Below, piece after piece: positions 1 through 9,632 of a DNA stretch of 64,000 bases. This DNA comes from Nocardioides glacieisoli (GTDB lineage: Bacteria > Actinomycetota > Actinomycetes > Propionibacteriales > Nocardioidaceae). Made by a program: the position numbers and the translations under genes. The first letter of the stretch is position 1; every line of letters begins with the position of its first letter. The notes beneath the pieces were generated by a model, which saw only the letters and a list, made by a program, of their open reading frames with translations, searched no databases and was not told the DNA's origin. The stretch is from assembly GCF_004137245.1 (NCBI RefSeq), contig NZ_SDWS01000011.1, positions 52,559-116,558 on the forward strand, read 5' to 3'.

Positions 1-1248
1 GCCGGCGACGAGGTCGACGAGGAGGAGCTGCGGATGATGATCTCCGGCCACGAGGACATCCCCGCGGGCGAGCGCAAGATCGTCGACGACGTCTTCGAGG
101 CGGGCGACCGCTCGCTCAGCGAGGTGATGAAGCCACGCGGCGACGTCGTCTTCCTCAGCGGCGACCTGACGCTCGCGGCGGCCGTGGCCGTGATCGTCGA
201 GCAGCCCTACACCCGCTACCCGGTCACGGGGGAGTCCTTCGACGAGGTCCTCGGCTACCTCCACCTGCGCGACGTCCTCGGCCGCGCCGACGACGAGGGC
301 CACACGGTCGCCGACCTCGCCCGCGACCTGCCCGTGCTGCCGCGCACCAACCGCGTGCTGCCGTCGATCGACCAGCTCCGCAGCCTCGGCGCACACATCG
401 CCCTGGTCGTCGACGAGTACGGCGGCACCGACGGGATCGTCACCCTCGAGGACCTGATGGAGGAGCTCGTCGGTGAGATCCACGACGAGTACGACCGCGA
501 CGCCGAGGTCGCGGCCAACGCCGATCCCAAGACGGTCGATGCCGGCCTGACCATCGAGGAGTTCGGCGAGCGGACGGGCGTCGAGCTCGAGGACGGGCCC
601 TACGAGACGGTCGCGGGCTACGTCCTCCACCGCCTGGCGCGGATGGCGGATGTCGGCGACCTGGTCATGGTCGAGGACCGGCCGCTCGAGGTCGTGGAGG
701 TCGACGGCCACCGCATCACCCGCGTACGGCTGCACGAGGCGGTGCCGCCTCCCGGCGACGACCACGACGGCGACGGAGCCGGGTCGCAGACGACCGCGCA
801 GCAGGACGCCTTCGCCGCGTACTTCGCGCACTGGGGGTTGTTCCTGCCCGACGCCGCCGTCGCCTCCCGGACCGACGGGCACGTGAAGGGCAGCGGCTGG
901 TCGGTGCGCTTCCGCTGGCAGGACGACGGCGGGCTCCTGGTCCGAGCGGGACATCGGATGACCAACGAGCGCATCTTCGTCCTCACGCCGGAGGGGGAGG
1001 AGACCACGGCCGACATCGAGGTGCCGTGGGAGGCCATGGTCTTCCCGAAGGACGCGACCGCCGAGCAGCGGGCCGAGGTCGAGCGCGACTACCGCGCGTC
1101 GTGGACGCGCCACCGCGACGCCGTGGACGGGGGCGGCCTGGCGTACGACCACCAGGTCCCCGCCGGGCTCGCCGAGGGCAACGACCGCGAGCTGTGGCGG
1201 CTCGACGACGGCGAGTGGCAGGCCGAGCCGCTGCATACGTTGGAATAG
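1..1248 (+). CDS. CBS/CorC-domain membrane protein (HlyC/CorC family), 5'-truncated, with extra C-terminal domain
   Basis: The frame is open from the first base, so the start and the N-terminal membrane (DUF21/CNNM) domain lie upstream of the window. The visible part has two CBS motifs (about residues 40-165), the second carrying the family-typical VVDEYGGTDGIVTLEDLMEE, then a CorC_HlyC domain (about 195-255). This family is linked to divalent cation handling at the cell membrane. After a short charged linker a further ~140 residues begin near AAYFAHWGLFLP. These are not part of the usual HlyC/CorC layout and read as a separate appended domain of unknown role. It ends at TAG, 62 nt before tmRNA. 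Confidence 0.85.
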   Translation, partial: AGDEVDEEELRMMISGHEDIPAGERKIVDDVFEAGDRSLSEVMKPRGDVVFLSGDLTLAAAVAVIVEQPYTRYPVTGESFDEVLGYLHLRDVLGRADDEGHTVADLARDLPVLPRTNRVLPSIDQLRSLGAHIALVVDEYGGTDGIVTLEDLMEELVGEIHDEYDRDAEVAANADPKTVDAGLTIEEFGERTGVELEDGPYETVAGYVLHRLARMADVGDLVMVEDRPLEVVEVDGHRITRVRLHEAVPPPGDDHDGDGAGSQTTAQQDAFAAYFAHWGLFLPDAAVASRTDGHVKGSGWSVRFRWQDDGGLLVRAGHRMTNERIFVLTPEGEETTADIEVPWEAMVFPKDATAEQRAEVERDYRASWTRHRDAVDGGGLAYDHQVPAGLAEGNDRELWRLDDGEWQAEPLHTLE

Positions 1249-1310
1249 CGTGCGGCGGACGTCGGTTGTGCCGCGTAGAGTGGTCACGCACCACCATTGA
1301 AAACACAAGA

Positions 1311-1678
1311 GGGGCTGATCGGTTTCGACTTGGGACGTTAGTTCCAGGGGAAGCGGGTCGAGAAGCCAGCGTCATCTCGTAAACGATCGCTGGAAACCTA
1401 TAGTTGCCAATTCTGAGCGCAACGACTTCGCTCTCGCTGCCTGAGCAGTGACCGAAGGGTCTGACCGGGCATCCGTCTCCGTCCCGGACCCAGGCCTCAT
1501 CTAGGAGACTTGCTGGTCACTCTCTGTCAGGAGGGGTGACCGGGACTCAATCCTGACTGGGCCTGTCGGCGACGTGTCTGTGCGAGCGCCGGGGCCGAGA
1601 AAAGCGACATCACTGACTGCACCCGGAGAAGACCTGGATCGACGCTCGAGGACCGGGGTTCGATTCCCCGCAGCTCCA
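1311..1678 (+). ncRNA. ssrA: tmRNA (ssrA)
   Basis: The 5' GGGGCTG and 3' CAGCTCC pair as an acceptor stem with discriminator A. The T-arm-like GGTTCGATTCC lies just before the 3' end. The tag reading frame at 1406-1444 encodes ANSERNDFALAA followed by TGA, the expected actinobacterial form ending in ALAA. CCA is not encoded. tmRNA rescues stalled ribosomes and tags the nascent chain for proteolysis. Length is 368 nt. Confidence 0.96.
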
Positions 1679-1699
1679 CTCGCGCGCAGCCCTCTTGAC

Positions 1700-1733
1700 G
1701 ACAGCCGTCCCGACACCCGTCGGGGCGGCTGTC
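1700..1733 (+). terminator. Hairpin terminator after tmRNA
   Basis: A 15-bp inverted repeat (GACAGCCGTCCCGAC against GTCGGGGCGGCTGTC, one G-U pair) with a 4-nt loop. It lies between the tmRNA 3' end and the convergent glycosyltransferase stop, so it may terminate both directions. Confidence 0.75.
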
Positions 1734-1756
1734 GTACGTCCCGGGCCGTACGCCGA

Positions 1757-3043
<1,287 letters not shown>

Positions 3044-3056
3044 GCGGGCAACCGTG

Positions 3057-5165
3057 TCACGAGCGACCCGCCGTGCGTGCCGCGCCGGCGTAGATCGCGC
3101 CCAACCGCTCGGCCATGGTCTGCACGGTGAAGTCGGCACGGACCCGGGCCACGGCCCGGTCGATCCGCTCGTCCTGGTCCGGAGCGTTGGCGAGGTCGGA
3201 CGCGGCCCTCATCGCCTCGGCCAGCTCGGCCGGACAACGGGTGTCGACGAGAACCCCGGTCACCCCGTGCTCGATGTAGGTGGCCGGTCCGCCCGCCGAG
3301 GGGCCCACCACGACCAGCCCCGAGGCGAGAGCCTCCAGCAGCGCGAGGCCGAACTCCTCCTTGAGGCTGCTGCACACGTAGATCCCGGCAGGGCCGTTGC
3401 CGCCCGGTCGGCCCGTCCGCGCGGCCGCCAGCCAGACCGACACCACGTCGTTGGGACGATGGCCGGGCATCAGCACGCCCTCCGCGGCCCCGGGGCACTG
3501 TGCGAGGACCTCGCCGATCAGGTCGAGCTGCTCGCGCTCGTCCGCTGAGGGATCGGCCATGTCGCCGCCGACGATGAGCAGGTTGCTCCCCTCGCGCAGC
3601 TCGGCGTCGCCGGCCCATGCCTCGACCAGGGTCGCCATCCCCTTGACGCGGTGCAGGCGGCCCACGCTGATCACGAGCGGCAGCCCTCTCCGGTGCTCGG
3701 GCAGCGTGGCGACGAGCTCGTCGAGCTCGGCCAGCGCGGGGCCGGGGAGCCCTGGCCGTTCGAGCTCGGCCGCGGCCGCGGCGCTCACCCGGAGGTCGAC
3801 GCCCTCGGGCACGACGGTGAAGCGGTCGGGCTGCGCGGTGACGTCGAGACCGAGCAGGTCACGCATGTCGTCCTGGAGCCGCGGACGGGGGAAGAGGACG
3901 ATGTGGGCGGCGTCCGCGGCCAGTCGCTGCACCAGACGGGCACGGAACCAGTAGTGCTCGCGCTCGTCCTCGGAGCCGAAGTTGCCCCGGTGGAGGCCGC
4001 CGGTCATGTCGAGGGCGTGGATCACGGCGTGCGGGTCGGGTGCGAGCGTGAAGACCACGGGGATGCCCAGCTCGCGGGCCACCTCGGCCGCGGCGAGGCT
4101 GCCCACCTCCGCCATCCGCAGGTGGAGCACGTCGACCCGGTGCGTGCGCAGCACGCGGCGGATCCCGCGTCCCGCGGCGACGCGCGACGGCCACGCCTGC
4201 GCAGCAGACGTCGCCTCGGTCAGCAGGGGCACCGGGGTCAGCAGGTGACCCTCGTCGGGGGAGAGCGCTGCCACGGCGGCGCGGGGGGTGCCTCGAGAGA
4301 GGGTCAGCACCCGACCGACTCCAGGCTCTGCAGCCAGCGCGTCGCCGAGCCGGACGAGGAGCGTGGCGACGCCGCCGTTGTCGCCGGCGCCCGCGCGACT
4401 GAGGTCCCGGTCGATGTCGGCGTGGAGGAAGAGCTGGGCCACCGTCAGGCCGGGTGCGGCACCGGCAGGCTCCACGGAGTCGATCCCCAGGTCGACGGCG
4501 GCCAGCCTGGCGACGGTCCCGAGGTCGTCGTCCGTCGCGCGCAGGTCGCGCACCAGCGCCACTGCGGCGGGGTCGGTCGGGCGGTCGCCGAGCGCGGCGA
4601 CGGCAGCGGCCCGCGCCGTCGGGTGCTCACCGGTCGCGGCAGCCACCTCGAGCAGTGCGCGGCTGGCGATCGGACCCGGCACCAGGCCGAGGGTCTCGAC
4701 CAGCCTGGCGCGCACGGCGGCGCTGGTCGTCGCGGCGAGCGCACCCTCGACGACCGGTGCGATCTGGTCCGGTGCCGAGACGGCCCACCCCGCGAGGGTC
4801 CGCTGGGCGAGGACCCCGGAGAAGCCACCGCCCGCGACGACCCCGACCAGCCTGCCGATCGCGTCCAGGCGCGGCAGCCGGCTGCCGAGCGCCCAGCTCG
4901 CGTGCTCCCGCAGGAACGGTCGCGGGTGCGACAAGAGCTCCGACAGCACGGCGTCGGCCCCGTCGTCGAACACCTTGGCGAGGGCGTGCACGGCCGCCAC
5001 CGCGGTCAGCTCATCGGGCTCGTGGATCGTCGAGGCGAGCAGCGCCACCGACTCCGGTCCTGCGCTGGCGGCAGCGGCGGCAAGGTGGTCCGAGCTGCGC
5101 AGCACGTCCACCACGAACGGTGCCTGCTGGACCTCGTCGAGGGCGCGCAGAAGCGACAGGGGCAT
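3057..5165 (-). CDS. HEAT-like repeat / GT4 glycosyltransferase fusion
   Basis: A 702-aa two-part protein. Residues ~1-230 are an Ala/Leu-rich array of helical pairs (for example LSELLSHPRPFLREHASWALGS), typical of HEAT or PBS-lyase-type repeats. Residues ~245-700 are a GT-B glycosyltransferase of the GT4/sucrose-phosphate-synthase type, with VISVGRLHRVKGMATLVEAW and the E-x7-E region SSLKEEFGLALLEALASGLV. The helical array probably serves protein contacts or a regulatory role. The gene sits between the GH6 gene (82 nt upstream) and the MGT-type gene (13 nt downstream), all leftward, so a shared carbohydrate or glycoconjugate function is likely but unproven. Confidence 0.82.
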   Translation of the reverse strand: MPLSLLRALDEVQQAPFVVDVLRSSDHLAAAAASAGPESVALLASTIHEPDELTAVAAVHALAKVFDDGADAVLSELLSHPRPFLREHASWALGSRLPRLDAIGRLVGVVAGGGFSGVLAQRTLAGWAVSAPDQIAPVVEGALAATTSAAVRARLVETLGLVPGPIASRALLEVAAATGEHPTARAAAVAALGDRPTDPAAVALVRDLRATDDDLGTVARLAAVDLGIDSVEPAGAAPGLTVAQLFLHADIDRDLSRAGAGDNGGVATLLVRLGDALAAEPGVGRVLTLSRGTPRAAVAALSPDEGHLLTPVPLLTEATSAAQAWPSRVAAGRGIRRVLRTHRVDVLHLRMAEVGSLAAAEVARELGIPVVFTLAPDPHAVIHALDMTGGLHRGNFGSEDEREHYWFRARLVQRLAADAAHIVLFPRPRLQDDMRDLLGLDVTAQPDRFTVVPEGVDLRVSAAAAAELERPGLPGPALAELDELVATLPEHRRGLPLVISVGRLHRVKGMATLVEAWAGDAELREGSNLLIVGGDMADPSADEREQLDLIGEVLAQCPGAAEGVLMPGHRPNDVVSVWLAAARTGRPGGNGPAGIYVCSSLKEEFGLALLEALASGLVVVGPSAGGPATYIEHGVTGVLVDTRCPAELAEAMRAASDLANAPDQDERIDRAVARVRADFTVQTMAERLGAIYAGAARTAGRS

Positions 5166-5247
5166 GCGTGTTGTTCGGAGCCCTCACCGCACCGGATGGC
5201 CGCGGCAGGCACGGTTCTCACCCGTGCTCGGACACGGACCTGAGCGC

Positions 5248-6435
5248 TCAGCGAGGACCGGTGGCGGTCCAGGGCGTGCTGCGGGCCATGTCGAGCGCCC
5301 GGCTGGCGACGAAGGGGTCGGCCTGGTTGTAGAGCCAGGGCCGGCCGAACCACACGAAGCCGTCGACGTACTGCGCGGCGATCGTGCGTTGGGGCTCGGG
5401 CAGGCCCCACTGGGGGTCGGCCGGGCGCGGCGTCGGCGGGATGCCAAGGGTCACGCACCGCTTCATGGTCCGGGTGGTGCAGGTGCGGGCGTTGTTGCGC
5501 ACGTCCTTCTTCGACGCGGGGACCATGTCGGGCCAGCGGGTGGGGCGCCCGGACTTCGCGGTGTCGACGATGAAGTGCTTCTCGCCGTATCCCGCGGCCT
5601 GGAGCAGCTCGAGGATCTCGGCGCCACGGTCGATGTTCTCGACGGGACCGTTGTAGTGCGTGGAGTCGAGGGCGAAGCCGCGGGCGTACTGGATGCCGGA
5701 GAGCTTCAGGATCTCCGCGCAGCGGTACGACTCCTGTGCCGTGCCGTTCTCGCACCAGTCGGCTGCGCCTGCGTCGATGTAGACGCTGGTGTTCGGCAGG
5801 GCGCTCAGCGTCTGGGTGGCCCACGTGAGCAGCGCGGACTTCGCTGCGCGGTCCGGGGCGCAGAGCAGGAAGGGGCCGTCGGGCTGCATCACCACGAGCA
5901 TGTGCGCGCTGCCGATGCCGGCGGCGAGCTCGGAGATCCACGTGCGGTAGCTCGCGGCCTCGGCCGGCGTGGTCGCGCGCCGGCACGCCTCTCCCTCCCA
6001 CGGCTTCATCCGGAAGACCGCGGTCTGGGCGAGGGTCTCGGGGTTGCCCGCCTGCGCGGACGCGAGATAGCTGGTGACGGTGGAGCGGATCTTGCGGTCG
6101 GGGACGAACGAGCCGTACCACTTGGTGCGTGGACGGTCGGCGATGGTCGCTAGCGCCTCGCGAGTGGCCCCGGTCGAGCGGGTGAACGGCCGCCAGACCT
6201 GGTCCTGCGGTCCGCGGTAGACGCCCCACAGGCGACCGGCGAGGGGGTTCGTCGGGTTCTCGGCGTGAGGGGCCACTGGTGCCAGCCAGACCGGCAGCGC
6301 CTCGGCGCGCGCCCGTTCGGCTCCGCTTCGGGAAGTCGGCGTCTCCGGCGCTCCACTGCCTGCGGCGGGCACGGCGAGCGGCGCCGCCACCAGGACGGTG
6401 GCGGCGAGGACGCGGACGAGCGGAGCGAGGCGCAT
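5248..6435 (-). CDS. Secreted glycoside hydrolase family 6 (cellulase-like)
   Basis: A 395-aa protein. ATG 6435 is chosen because it starts a clear signal peptide (MRLAPLVRVLAATVLVAAPL, then A-rich, AxA-type cleavage). Family 6 hallmarks follow in order: WYGSF, the YIDAGAADW segment, GFALDSTHYN, and HFIVDTAKSGRP, which carries the family's conserved Asp. GH6 enzymes cleave beta-1,4-glucans with inversion, outside the cell. No carbohydrate-binding module is visible. It lies upstream of two glycosyltransferase genes on the same strand, so the true substrate could be an endogenous polymer. Longer in-frame starts run into the upstream repeat and are rejected. Confidence 0.88.
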   Translation of the reverse strand: MRLAPLVRVLAATVLVAAPLAVPAAGSGAPETPTSRSGAERARAEALPVWLAPVAPHAENPTNPLAGRLWGVYRGPQDQVWRPFTRSTGATREALATIADRPRTKWYGSFVPDRKIRSTVTSYLASAQAGNPETLAQTAVFRMKPWEGEACRRATTPAEAASYRTWISELAAGIGSAHMLVVMQPDGPFLLCAPDRAAKSALLTWATQTLSALPNTSVYIDAGAADWCENGTAQESYRCAEILKLSGIQYARGFALDSTHYNGPVENIDRGAEILELLQAAGYGEKHFIVDTAKSGRPTRWPDMVPASKKDVRNNARTCTTRTMKRCVTLGIPPTPRPADPQWGLPEPQRTIAAQYVDGFVWFGRPWLYNQADPFVASRALDMARSTPWTATGPR

Positions 6436-6526
6436 GGTCCGCACATCGTGGGGGAGCCCAGTCAGGGCCCGCGGCGTTTTCGCGATTTCGGGCAACGAGC
6501 GGCCCCCCACGTGGTCCCGACTCGGC

Positions 6527-6559
6527 GGTTGAGATGCGAGCGCAGCGAGCCTCGAAACC
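6527..6559. repeat. Palindromic repeat upstream of the first HNH gene
   Basis: An imperfect 33-nt palindrome beginning GGTTGAG and ending TCGAAACC with a CGAGCGCAGCGAG core. Its ends resemble the 41-nt GGTCGAG...GAGACC repeat found at 7460, 37914 and 39988. It is followed directly by CCTGTTGACGAC, which also follows the copy upstream of the second HNH gene. Confidence 0.6.
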
Positions 6560-6597
6560 ACCCTGTTGACGACGGACCCGTTGTCGGTGGGTTGTCT

Positions 6598-6603
6598 TAT
6601 AAT
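6598..6603 (+). promoter_or_regulatory. TATAAT -10 box, leaderless promoter of the first HNH gene
   Basis: A perfect TATAAT seven bases before ATG 6611. This places the transcription start at or next to the start codon, and there is no ribosome binding site in the gap. The same box and spacing precede the paralogue at 39124. No canonical -35 is seen at 17 nt. Confidence 0.7.
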
Positions 6604-6610
6604 CGAACAC

Positions 6611-8638
6611 ATGATCGACGCGCTGGCAGGACCCGGAACCGTTGAGGCAGACGCCCTCACCGCCTCCGACCTGCTCGCCTCGATCCGCGCCTCCCGCGAC
6701 CTCGAGAACGCCGAAGCCGCTCGTCAGCTCGACCTCGCCGCTCGGTGGGCCGATCTCCACCCACCGGAGTCGATCCACTCCGCGGCCGCGTTCACCGTGC
6801 CCGGCACGGACCACGAGGAGCCTCTCGCGGGCGAGGGGTGTCCGCTGGTCGCGGAGTTTTGCGTCGCCGAGCTCGGCACCGTCCTCGGCATCTCATCGAC
6901 CTCGGCGAAGAAGCTCATCGGTCACGCCCTCGAGCTGCGCCACCGACTCCCAAGGCTGTGGACCCAGGTGCAGTCCGGGCACGTCCCGCCGTGGCGGGCA
7001 CGCACCGTTGCCGAGACGACCATCCACTCGACTCCTGCGCTGACCCGCGAAGCGGCGGGGTTCGTGGATGCCCAGGTCGCCGCGGTCGCCGGACGCATCG
7101 GCCCCGCGCAGCTGGACCGGCTGGTGGCAGAGACCATCAAGCGCTTCGACCTCGCCACTGCGGACCCGGCCTCCGATCCGGAGGACGGATACCTGTCGGT
7201 CGACCCGCGCCACGCGACCCTTCATGACGAGGACGTCCACTTCGCCGGGACGATGAGGTTCGAGGCGGAGCTCGACATTGCCGACGCCCTCGATCTCAAC
7301 CACGCAGTGGCTCAGAAGGCAGCGGAGCAGAAGGCCCTCGGCTCGACCGAACCGCTGGACGTACGCCGGGCGAAGGCCCTCGGCGACCTCGCCCGCACCC
7401 AGACCGCCCTCGACCTCCACGCCACCGGTGGTCGAGCAGCCGGTGACCCACCCCTCGACGGTCGAGTAGCCGGTGAGGAACGAGCCGGCGTATCGAGACC
7501 CGACCTCCCCACGGCCCGCGAGGTCGTCCTCCACGCCCACTTCGATGCCACGGTCGTGGACGAGCAGACCGTGTTCGGGCCGACCGGCCGGATGGAAGAA
7601 CGCCAGCGGCTGATCCTGCTCGACCAGTTGAAGTCCTGGTGCGGCGACTCGCGCACCAAGATCACCGTCAAGCCGGTCATCGACCTCAACGCTCACCTGA
7701 CAGCACCCGGCTACGACATCCCCGACCGGATCCGCGAGCAGATCGTCCTCCGAGACCGGACGTGCGTGTTCCCGCATTGCAGCAGGCCAGCCCGCGGCTG
7801 CGACGTCGACCACGTCATCGCCTACGACCACGCCGCCGGAGCAGAAGGCCGACGACAACCCGGCCCCACGACGTCCGCCAACCTCGCGTGTCTTTGTCGT
7901 TTTCACCACCGACTCAAGACCCACACCGCCTGGCGCTACCGCGTCACCGGACCTGGCTGCTTCGAGTGGACCAGCCCCACGGCCGCCACTACCGACGCGA
8001 TCCCACCGGGACCGTCACGATCGACGACCACGGACCGCCCGACATCCCGCGACCCCGCCGACGATGACCCCGCCCCGCACCCCCTGATCGAGAGATCTAA
8101 TCAGGGGGTCGAGGTGCGCCCTGTGTGGCAGCCTGCACCCGTGACCGTCCTCGCGACCCTGCGCACCTCGGGCTCGATGGTGACCCTGCGACGCGCGGTC
8201 GTCGGTGACCTGCGGAGCATCGTCGAGCTCCTGGTCGACGACCCGTTGGGCCTCGCCCGCGAGGGAGGAGACGGTCCCGACGCGATGCGGCCCTACGTCC
8301 GTGCCTTCGAAGCCGTGGACGCGGATCCGGCGCACCTCCTCGTGGTCGCCGAGGACGGCGGCCGGGTGGTGGCGACCCTCCAGCTCAGCTTCATCCCCGG
8401 GCTCGCACGACGAGGCGCCCTGCGTGCCCAGGTCGAGGGCGTGCGGGTCCACCCAGAGGTGCGCAACGGCGGACTGGGGCGAGCCCTGCTGCTATGGGCG
8501 AGGGACGAGGCCGAGCGTCGGGGGTGCGCGATGATCCAGCTCACGAGCGACAAGCAGCGTGCGGACGCGCACCGGTTCTACACGCGACTTGGCTACGTCC
8601 CCTCGCACGAGGGATTCAAGCTGGAGCTCCCGCGGTGA
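6611..8638 (+). CDS. DUF222/HNH endonuclease read through into a GNAT domain by a one-base loss
   Basis: As sequenced, one frame of 675 aa. Residues 1-~250 are the DUF222 (13E12-repeat) domain. A repeat-derived linker follows, then an HNH/McrA-type nuclease motif (CVFPHCSRPARGCDVDHV, then FHHRLKTHTAWRY), ending in an acetyltransferase. The paralogue at 39124 has five C residues where this gene has four (7975-7978). Restoring one C returns the paralogue's ending, PRPRRR, with stop at 8065-8067. A terminator-like hairpin (8080-8108) also lies inside the present frame. The ancestral gene was therefore ~485 aa and separate; the fusion is recent or a sequencing slip. DUF222/HNH proteins are repeated mobile-associated genes of uncertain function. 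Confidence 0.7.
   Translation: MIDALAGPGTVEADALTASDLLASIRASRDLENAEAARQLDLAARWADLHPPESIHSAAAFTVPGTDHEEPLAGEGCPLVAEFCVAELGTVLGISSTSAKKLIGHALELRHRLPRLWTQVQSGHVPPWRARTVAETTIHSTPALTREAAGFVDAQVAAVAGRIGPAQLDRLVAETIKRFDLATADPASDPEDGYLSVDPRHATLHDEDVHFAGTMRFEAELDIADALDLNHAVAQKAAEQKALGSTEPLDVRRAKALGDLARTQTALDLHATGGRAAGDPPLDGRVAGEERAGVSRPDLPTAREVVLHAHFDATVVDEQTVFGPTGRMEERQRLILLDQLKSWCGDSRTKITVKPVIDLNAHLTAPGYDIPDRIREQIVLRDRTCVFPHCSRPARGCDVDHVIAYDHAAGAEGRRQPGPTTSANLACLCRFHHRLKTHTAWRYRVTGPGCFEWTSPTAATTDAIPPGPSRSTTTDRPTSRDPADDDPAPHPLIERSNQGVEVRPVWQPAPVTVLATLRTSGSMVTLRRAVVGDLRSIVELLVDDPLGLAREGGDGPDAMRPYVRAFEAVDADPAHLLVVAEDGGRVVATLQLSFIPGLARRGALRAQVEGVRVHPEVRNGGLGRALLLWARDEAERRGCAMIQLTSDKQRADAHRFYTRLGYVPSHEGFKLELPR
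7460..7500 (+). repeat. 41-nt palindromic repeat embedded in HNH coding sequence
   Basis: Begins GGTCGAGTAGCCGG and ends GTATCGAGACC. Translated in frame as GRVAGEERAGVSR in the linker between the DUF222 and HNH domains. Identical base for base to 39988-40028, and a diverged copy is intergenic at 37914. A partial extra copy (GGTCGAGCAGCCGG) lies just upstream. Confidence 0.85.
8080..8108 (+). terminator. Hairpin between HNH and GNAT modules
   Basis: A perfect 9-bp stem CCCCCTGAT / ATCAGGGGG with an 11-nt loop, just after the ancestral HNH stop. It supports an original boundary between two genes at this point. There is no U-tract. Confidence 0.6.
8141..8638 (+). CDS. GNAT family N-acetyltransferase (independent start possible)
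   Basis: The C-terminal part of the fused frame is a complete GNAT domain: VTLRRAVVGDLRSIVELLVD, then the acetyl-CoA loop region VEGVRVHPEVRNGGLGRALL and the C-terminal DAHRFYTRLGYVPSHEGF. In unbroken relatives this would be its own gene, started from GTG 8141 or ATG 8177. Its stop overlaps the next GNAT start (GTGA). The acceptor substrate is unknown. Whether it is now made only as a fusion, separately, or both cannot be told from sequence. Confidence 0.55.
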   Translation: MTVLATLRTSGSMVTLRRAVVGDLRSIVELLVDDPLGLAREGGDGPDAMRPYVRAFEAVDADPAHLLVVAEDGGRVVATLQLSFIPGLARRGALRAQVEGVRVHPEVRNGGLGRALLLWARDEAERRGCAMIQLTSDKQRADAHRFYTRLGYVPSHEGFKLELPR

Positions 8639-9123
8639 GTGCGTCGATCGACCGGACGTCGATCCGCATCGCGCCGATGACGCGCGCGCACGCCGAGGAC
8701 ATCACGACGTGGCGATACGAACCGCCCTACGAGGTCTACGGCATGGAGGGTGCCGAGCCCGACGAGCTGCTCGACCCCGCCGCGGGCTTCCACGCCGTCC
8801 TCGCGGGGGAGGAGCTCATCGGCTTCCGCTCGTTCGGGCCGGACGGCCAGGTGCCCGGGTGGGACTACGACGACTCGGCGCTCGACACCGGCGGTGGACT
8901 CCGACCGTCGCTGACGGGTCAGGGCCTCGGCCGGTCCGTCATCTCAGCAGGACTCGACTACGGGCGCGCGCAGTTCCAGCCCGCCGCGTTCCGGGTGACC
9001 GTCGCCTCGTTCAACGCCCGCGCCCGTCTCACGGTCGAGTCGCTCGGCTTCGAGCACGTCGGGTCGTTCGCGGCCACTCGCGACGGCCGTCCGTTTGACG
9101 TGCTGGTCAGGCGCGAGTCCTAG
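8635..9123 (+). CDS. GNAT family N-acetyltransferase
   Basis: 162 aa. GTG 8635 overlaps the stop of the preceding GNAT gene (GTGA), implying translational coupling. GNAT features are the strand IRIAPMTRAHAEDITTWRYEPPYEVY, the acetyl-CoA loop GGLRPSLTGQGLGRSVISAG and the terminal FNARARLTVESLGFEHVGSF, as in RimJ/RimL-like enzymes. It would transfer an acetyl group to an amine; the target is not identifiable. Two GNAT genes in tandem suggest a local duplication or a paired function. Confidence 0.8.
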   Translation: MSASIDRTSIRIAPMTRAHAEDITTWRYEPPYEVYGMEGAEPDELLDPAAGFHAVLAGEELIGFRSFGPDGQVPGWDYDDSALDTGGGLRPSLTGQGLGRSVISAGLDYGRAQFQPAAFRVTVASFNARARLTVESLGFEHVGSFAATRDGRPFDVLVRRES

Positions 9124-9632
9124 TCGAAGACGTTCCAGCAGATGTCGTTGCGCCGCTGCTGGTCGTCGAGCACCAACGAGCGCACGGCGTCGGGCAGGCG
9201 GTCGCGCTGCCACTGGCACTCGGCGCGCCGCGCCTCCTCGGCATGCGAGGCGGAAGCGGCGGCGACGGCAGCCTTGATGGCGTACGCCGCGGCGCCGAGG
9301 TCGTGCTCGGCGACGTGGGCGACGACAGCTGCCTGGCCGGCGGCGTACGCAGCGAACCTGGGCGCGCCGCGCAGGTCCCGGGCGGCGCCCATTGCGTGCC
9401 CACCCAGCGTCCGGGTCGCCATCATGGCGAGATCGCCGACGACCCAGGCGCGGGCAGCCTCGATCGCCGCTCGAGGTCGCGCGTCGTCCGGCATCTCGGT
9501 CTCGAAGAGGGGCAGCACGTGCTCGGCGCAGTCCGCCGCCCACAAGGCGAGGAGGCGGTGGTGCTCGTCGGTGAGCGAACCGCCCCGGCGGACGGTGACG
9601 AGCCGTGGGTCGCGGACCTTCGGCAGGATCAC
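9120..9632 (-). CDS. Imm5-like putative immunity protein
   Basis: 170 aa, all alpha-helical and Ala-rich, with the layout TDEHHRLLALWAADCAEHVLP, ARPRAAIEAARAWVVGD, then AAGQAAVVAHVAEHDLGAAAYAIKA. These resemble the putative immunity protein family (Imm5-like). GTG 9632 is set by a GTGA overlap with the upstream BtuF-like gene. No toxin gene is adjacent, so an immunity role is family-based inference only. Confidence 0.6.
   Translation of the reverse strand: MILPKVRDPRLVTVRRGGSLTDEHHRLLALWAADCAEHVLPLFETEMPDDARPRAAIEAARAWVVGDLAMMATRTLGGHAMGAARDLRGAPRFAAYAAGQAAVVAHVAEHDLGAAAYAIKAAVAAASASHAEEARRAECQWQRDRLPDAVRSLVLDDQQRRNDICWNVFD

Noticed and set aside
3651..6153. Long + strand frames of 530 and 621 aa
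   Set aside because: Antisense to the HEAT/GT4 and GH6 genes, whose motifs are clear. The + frames are repetitive Arg/Gly/Ala/Ser sequence.
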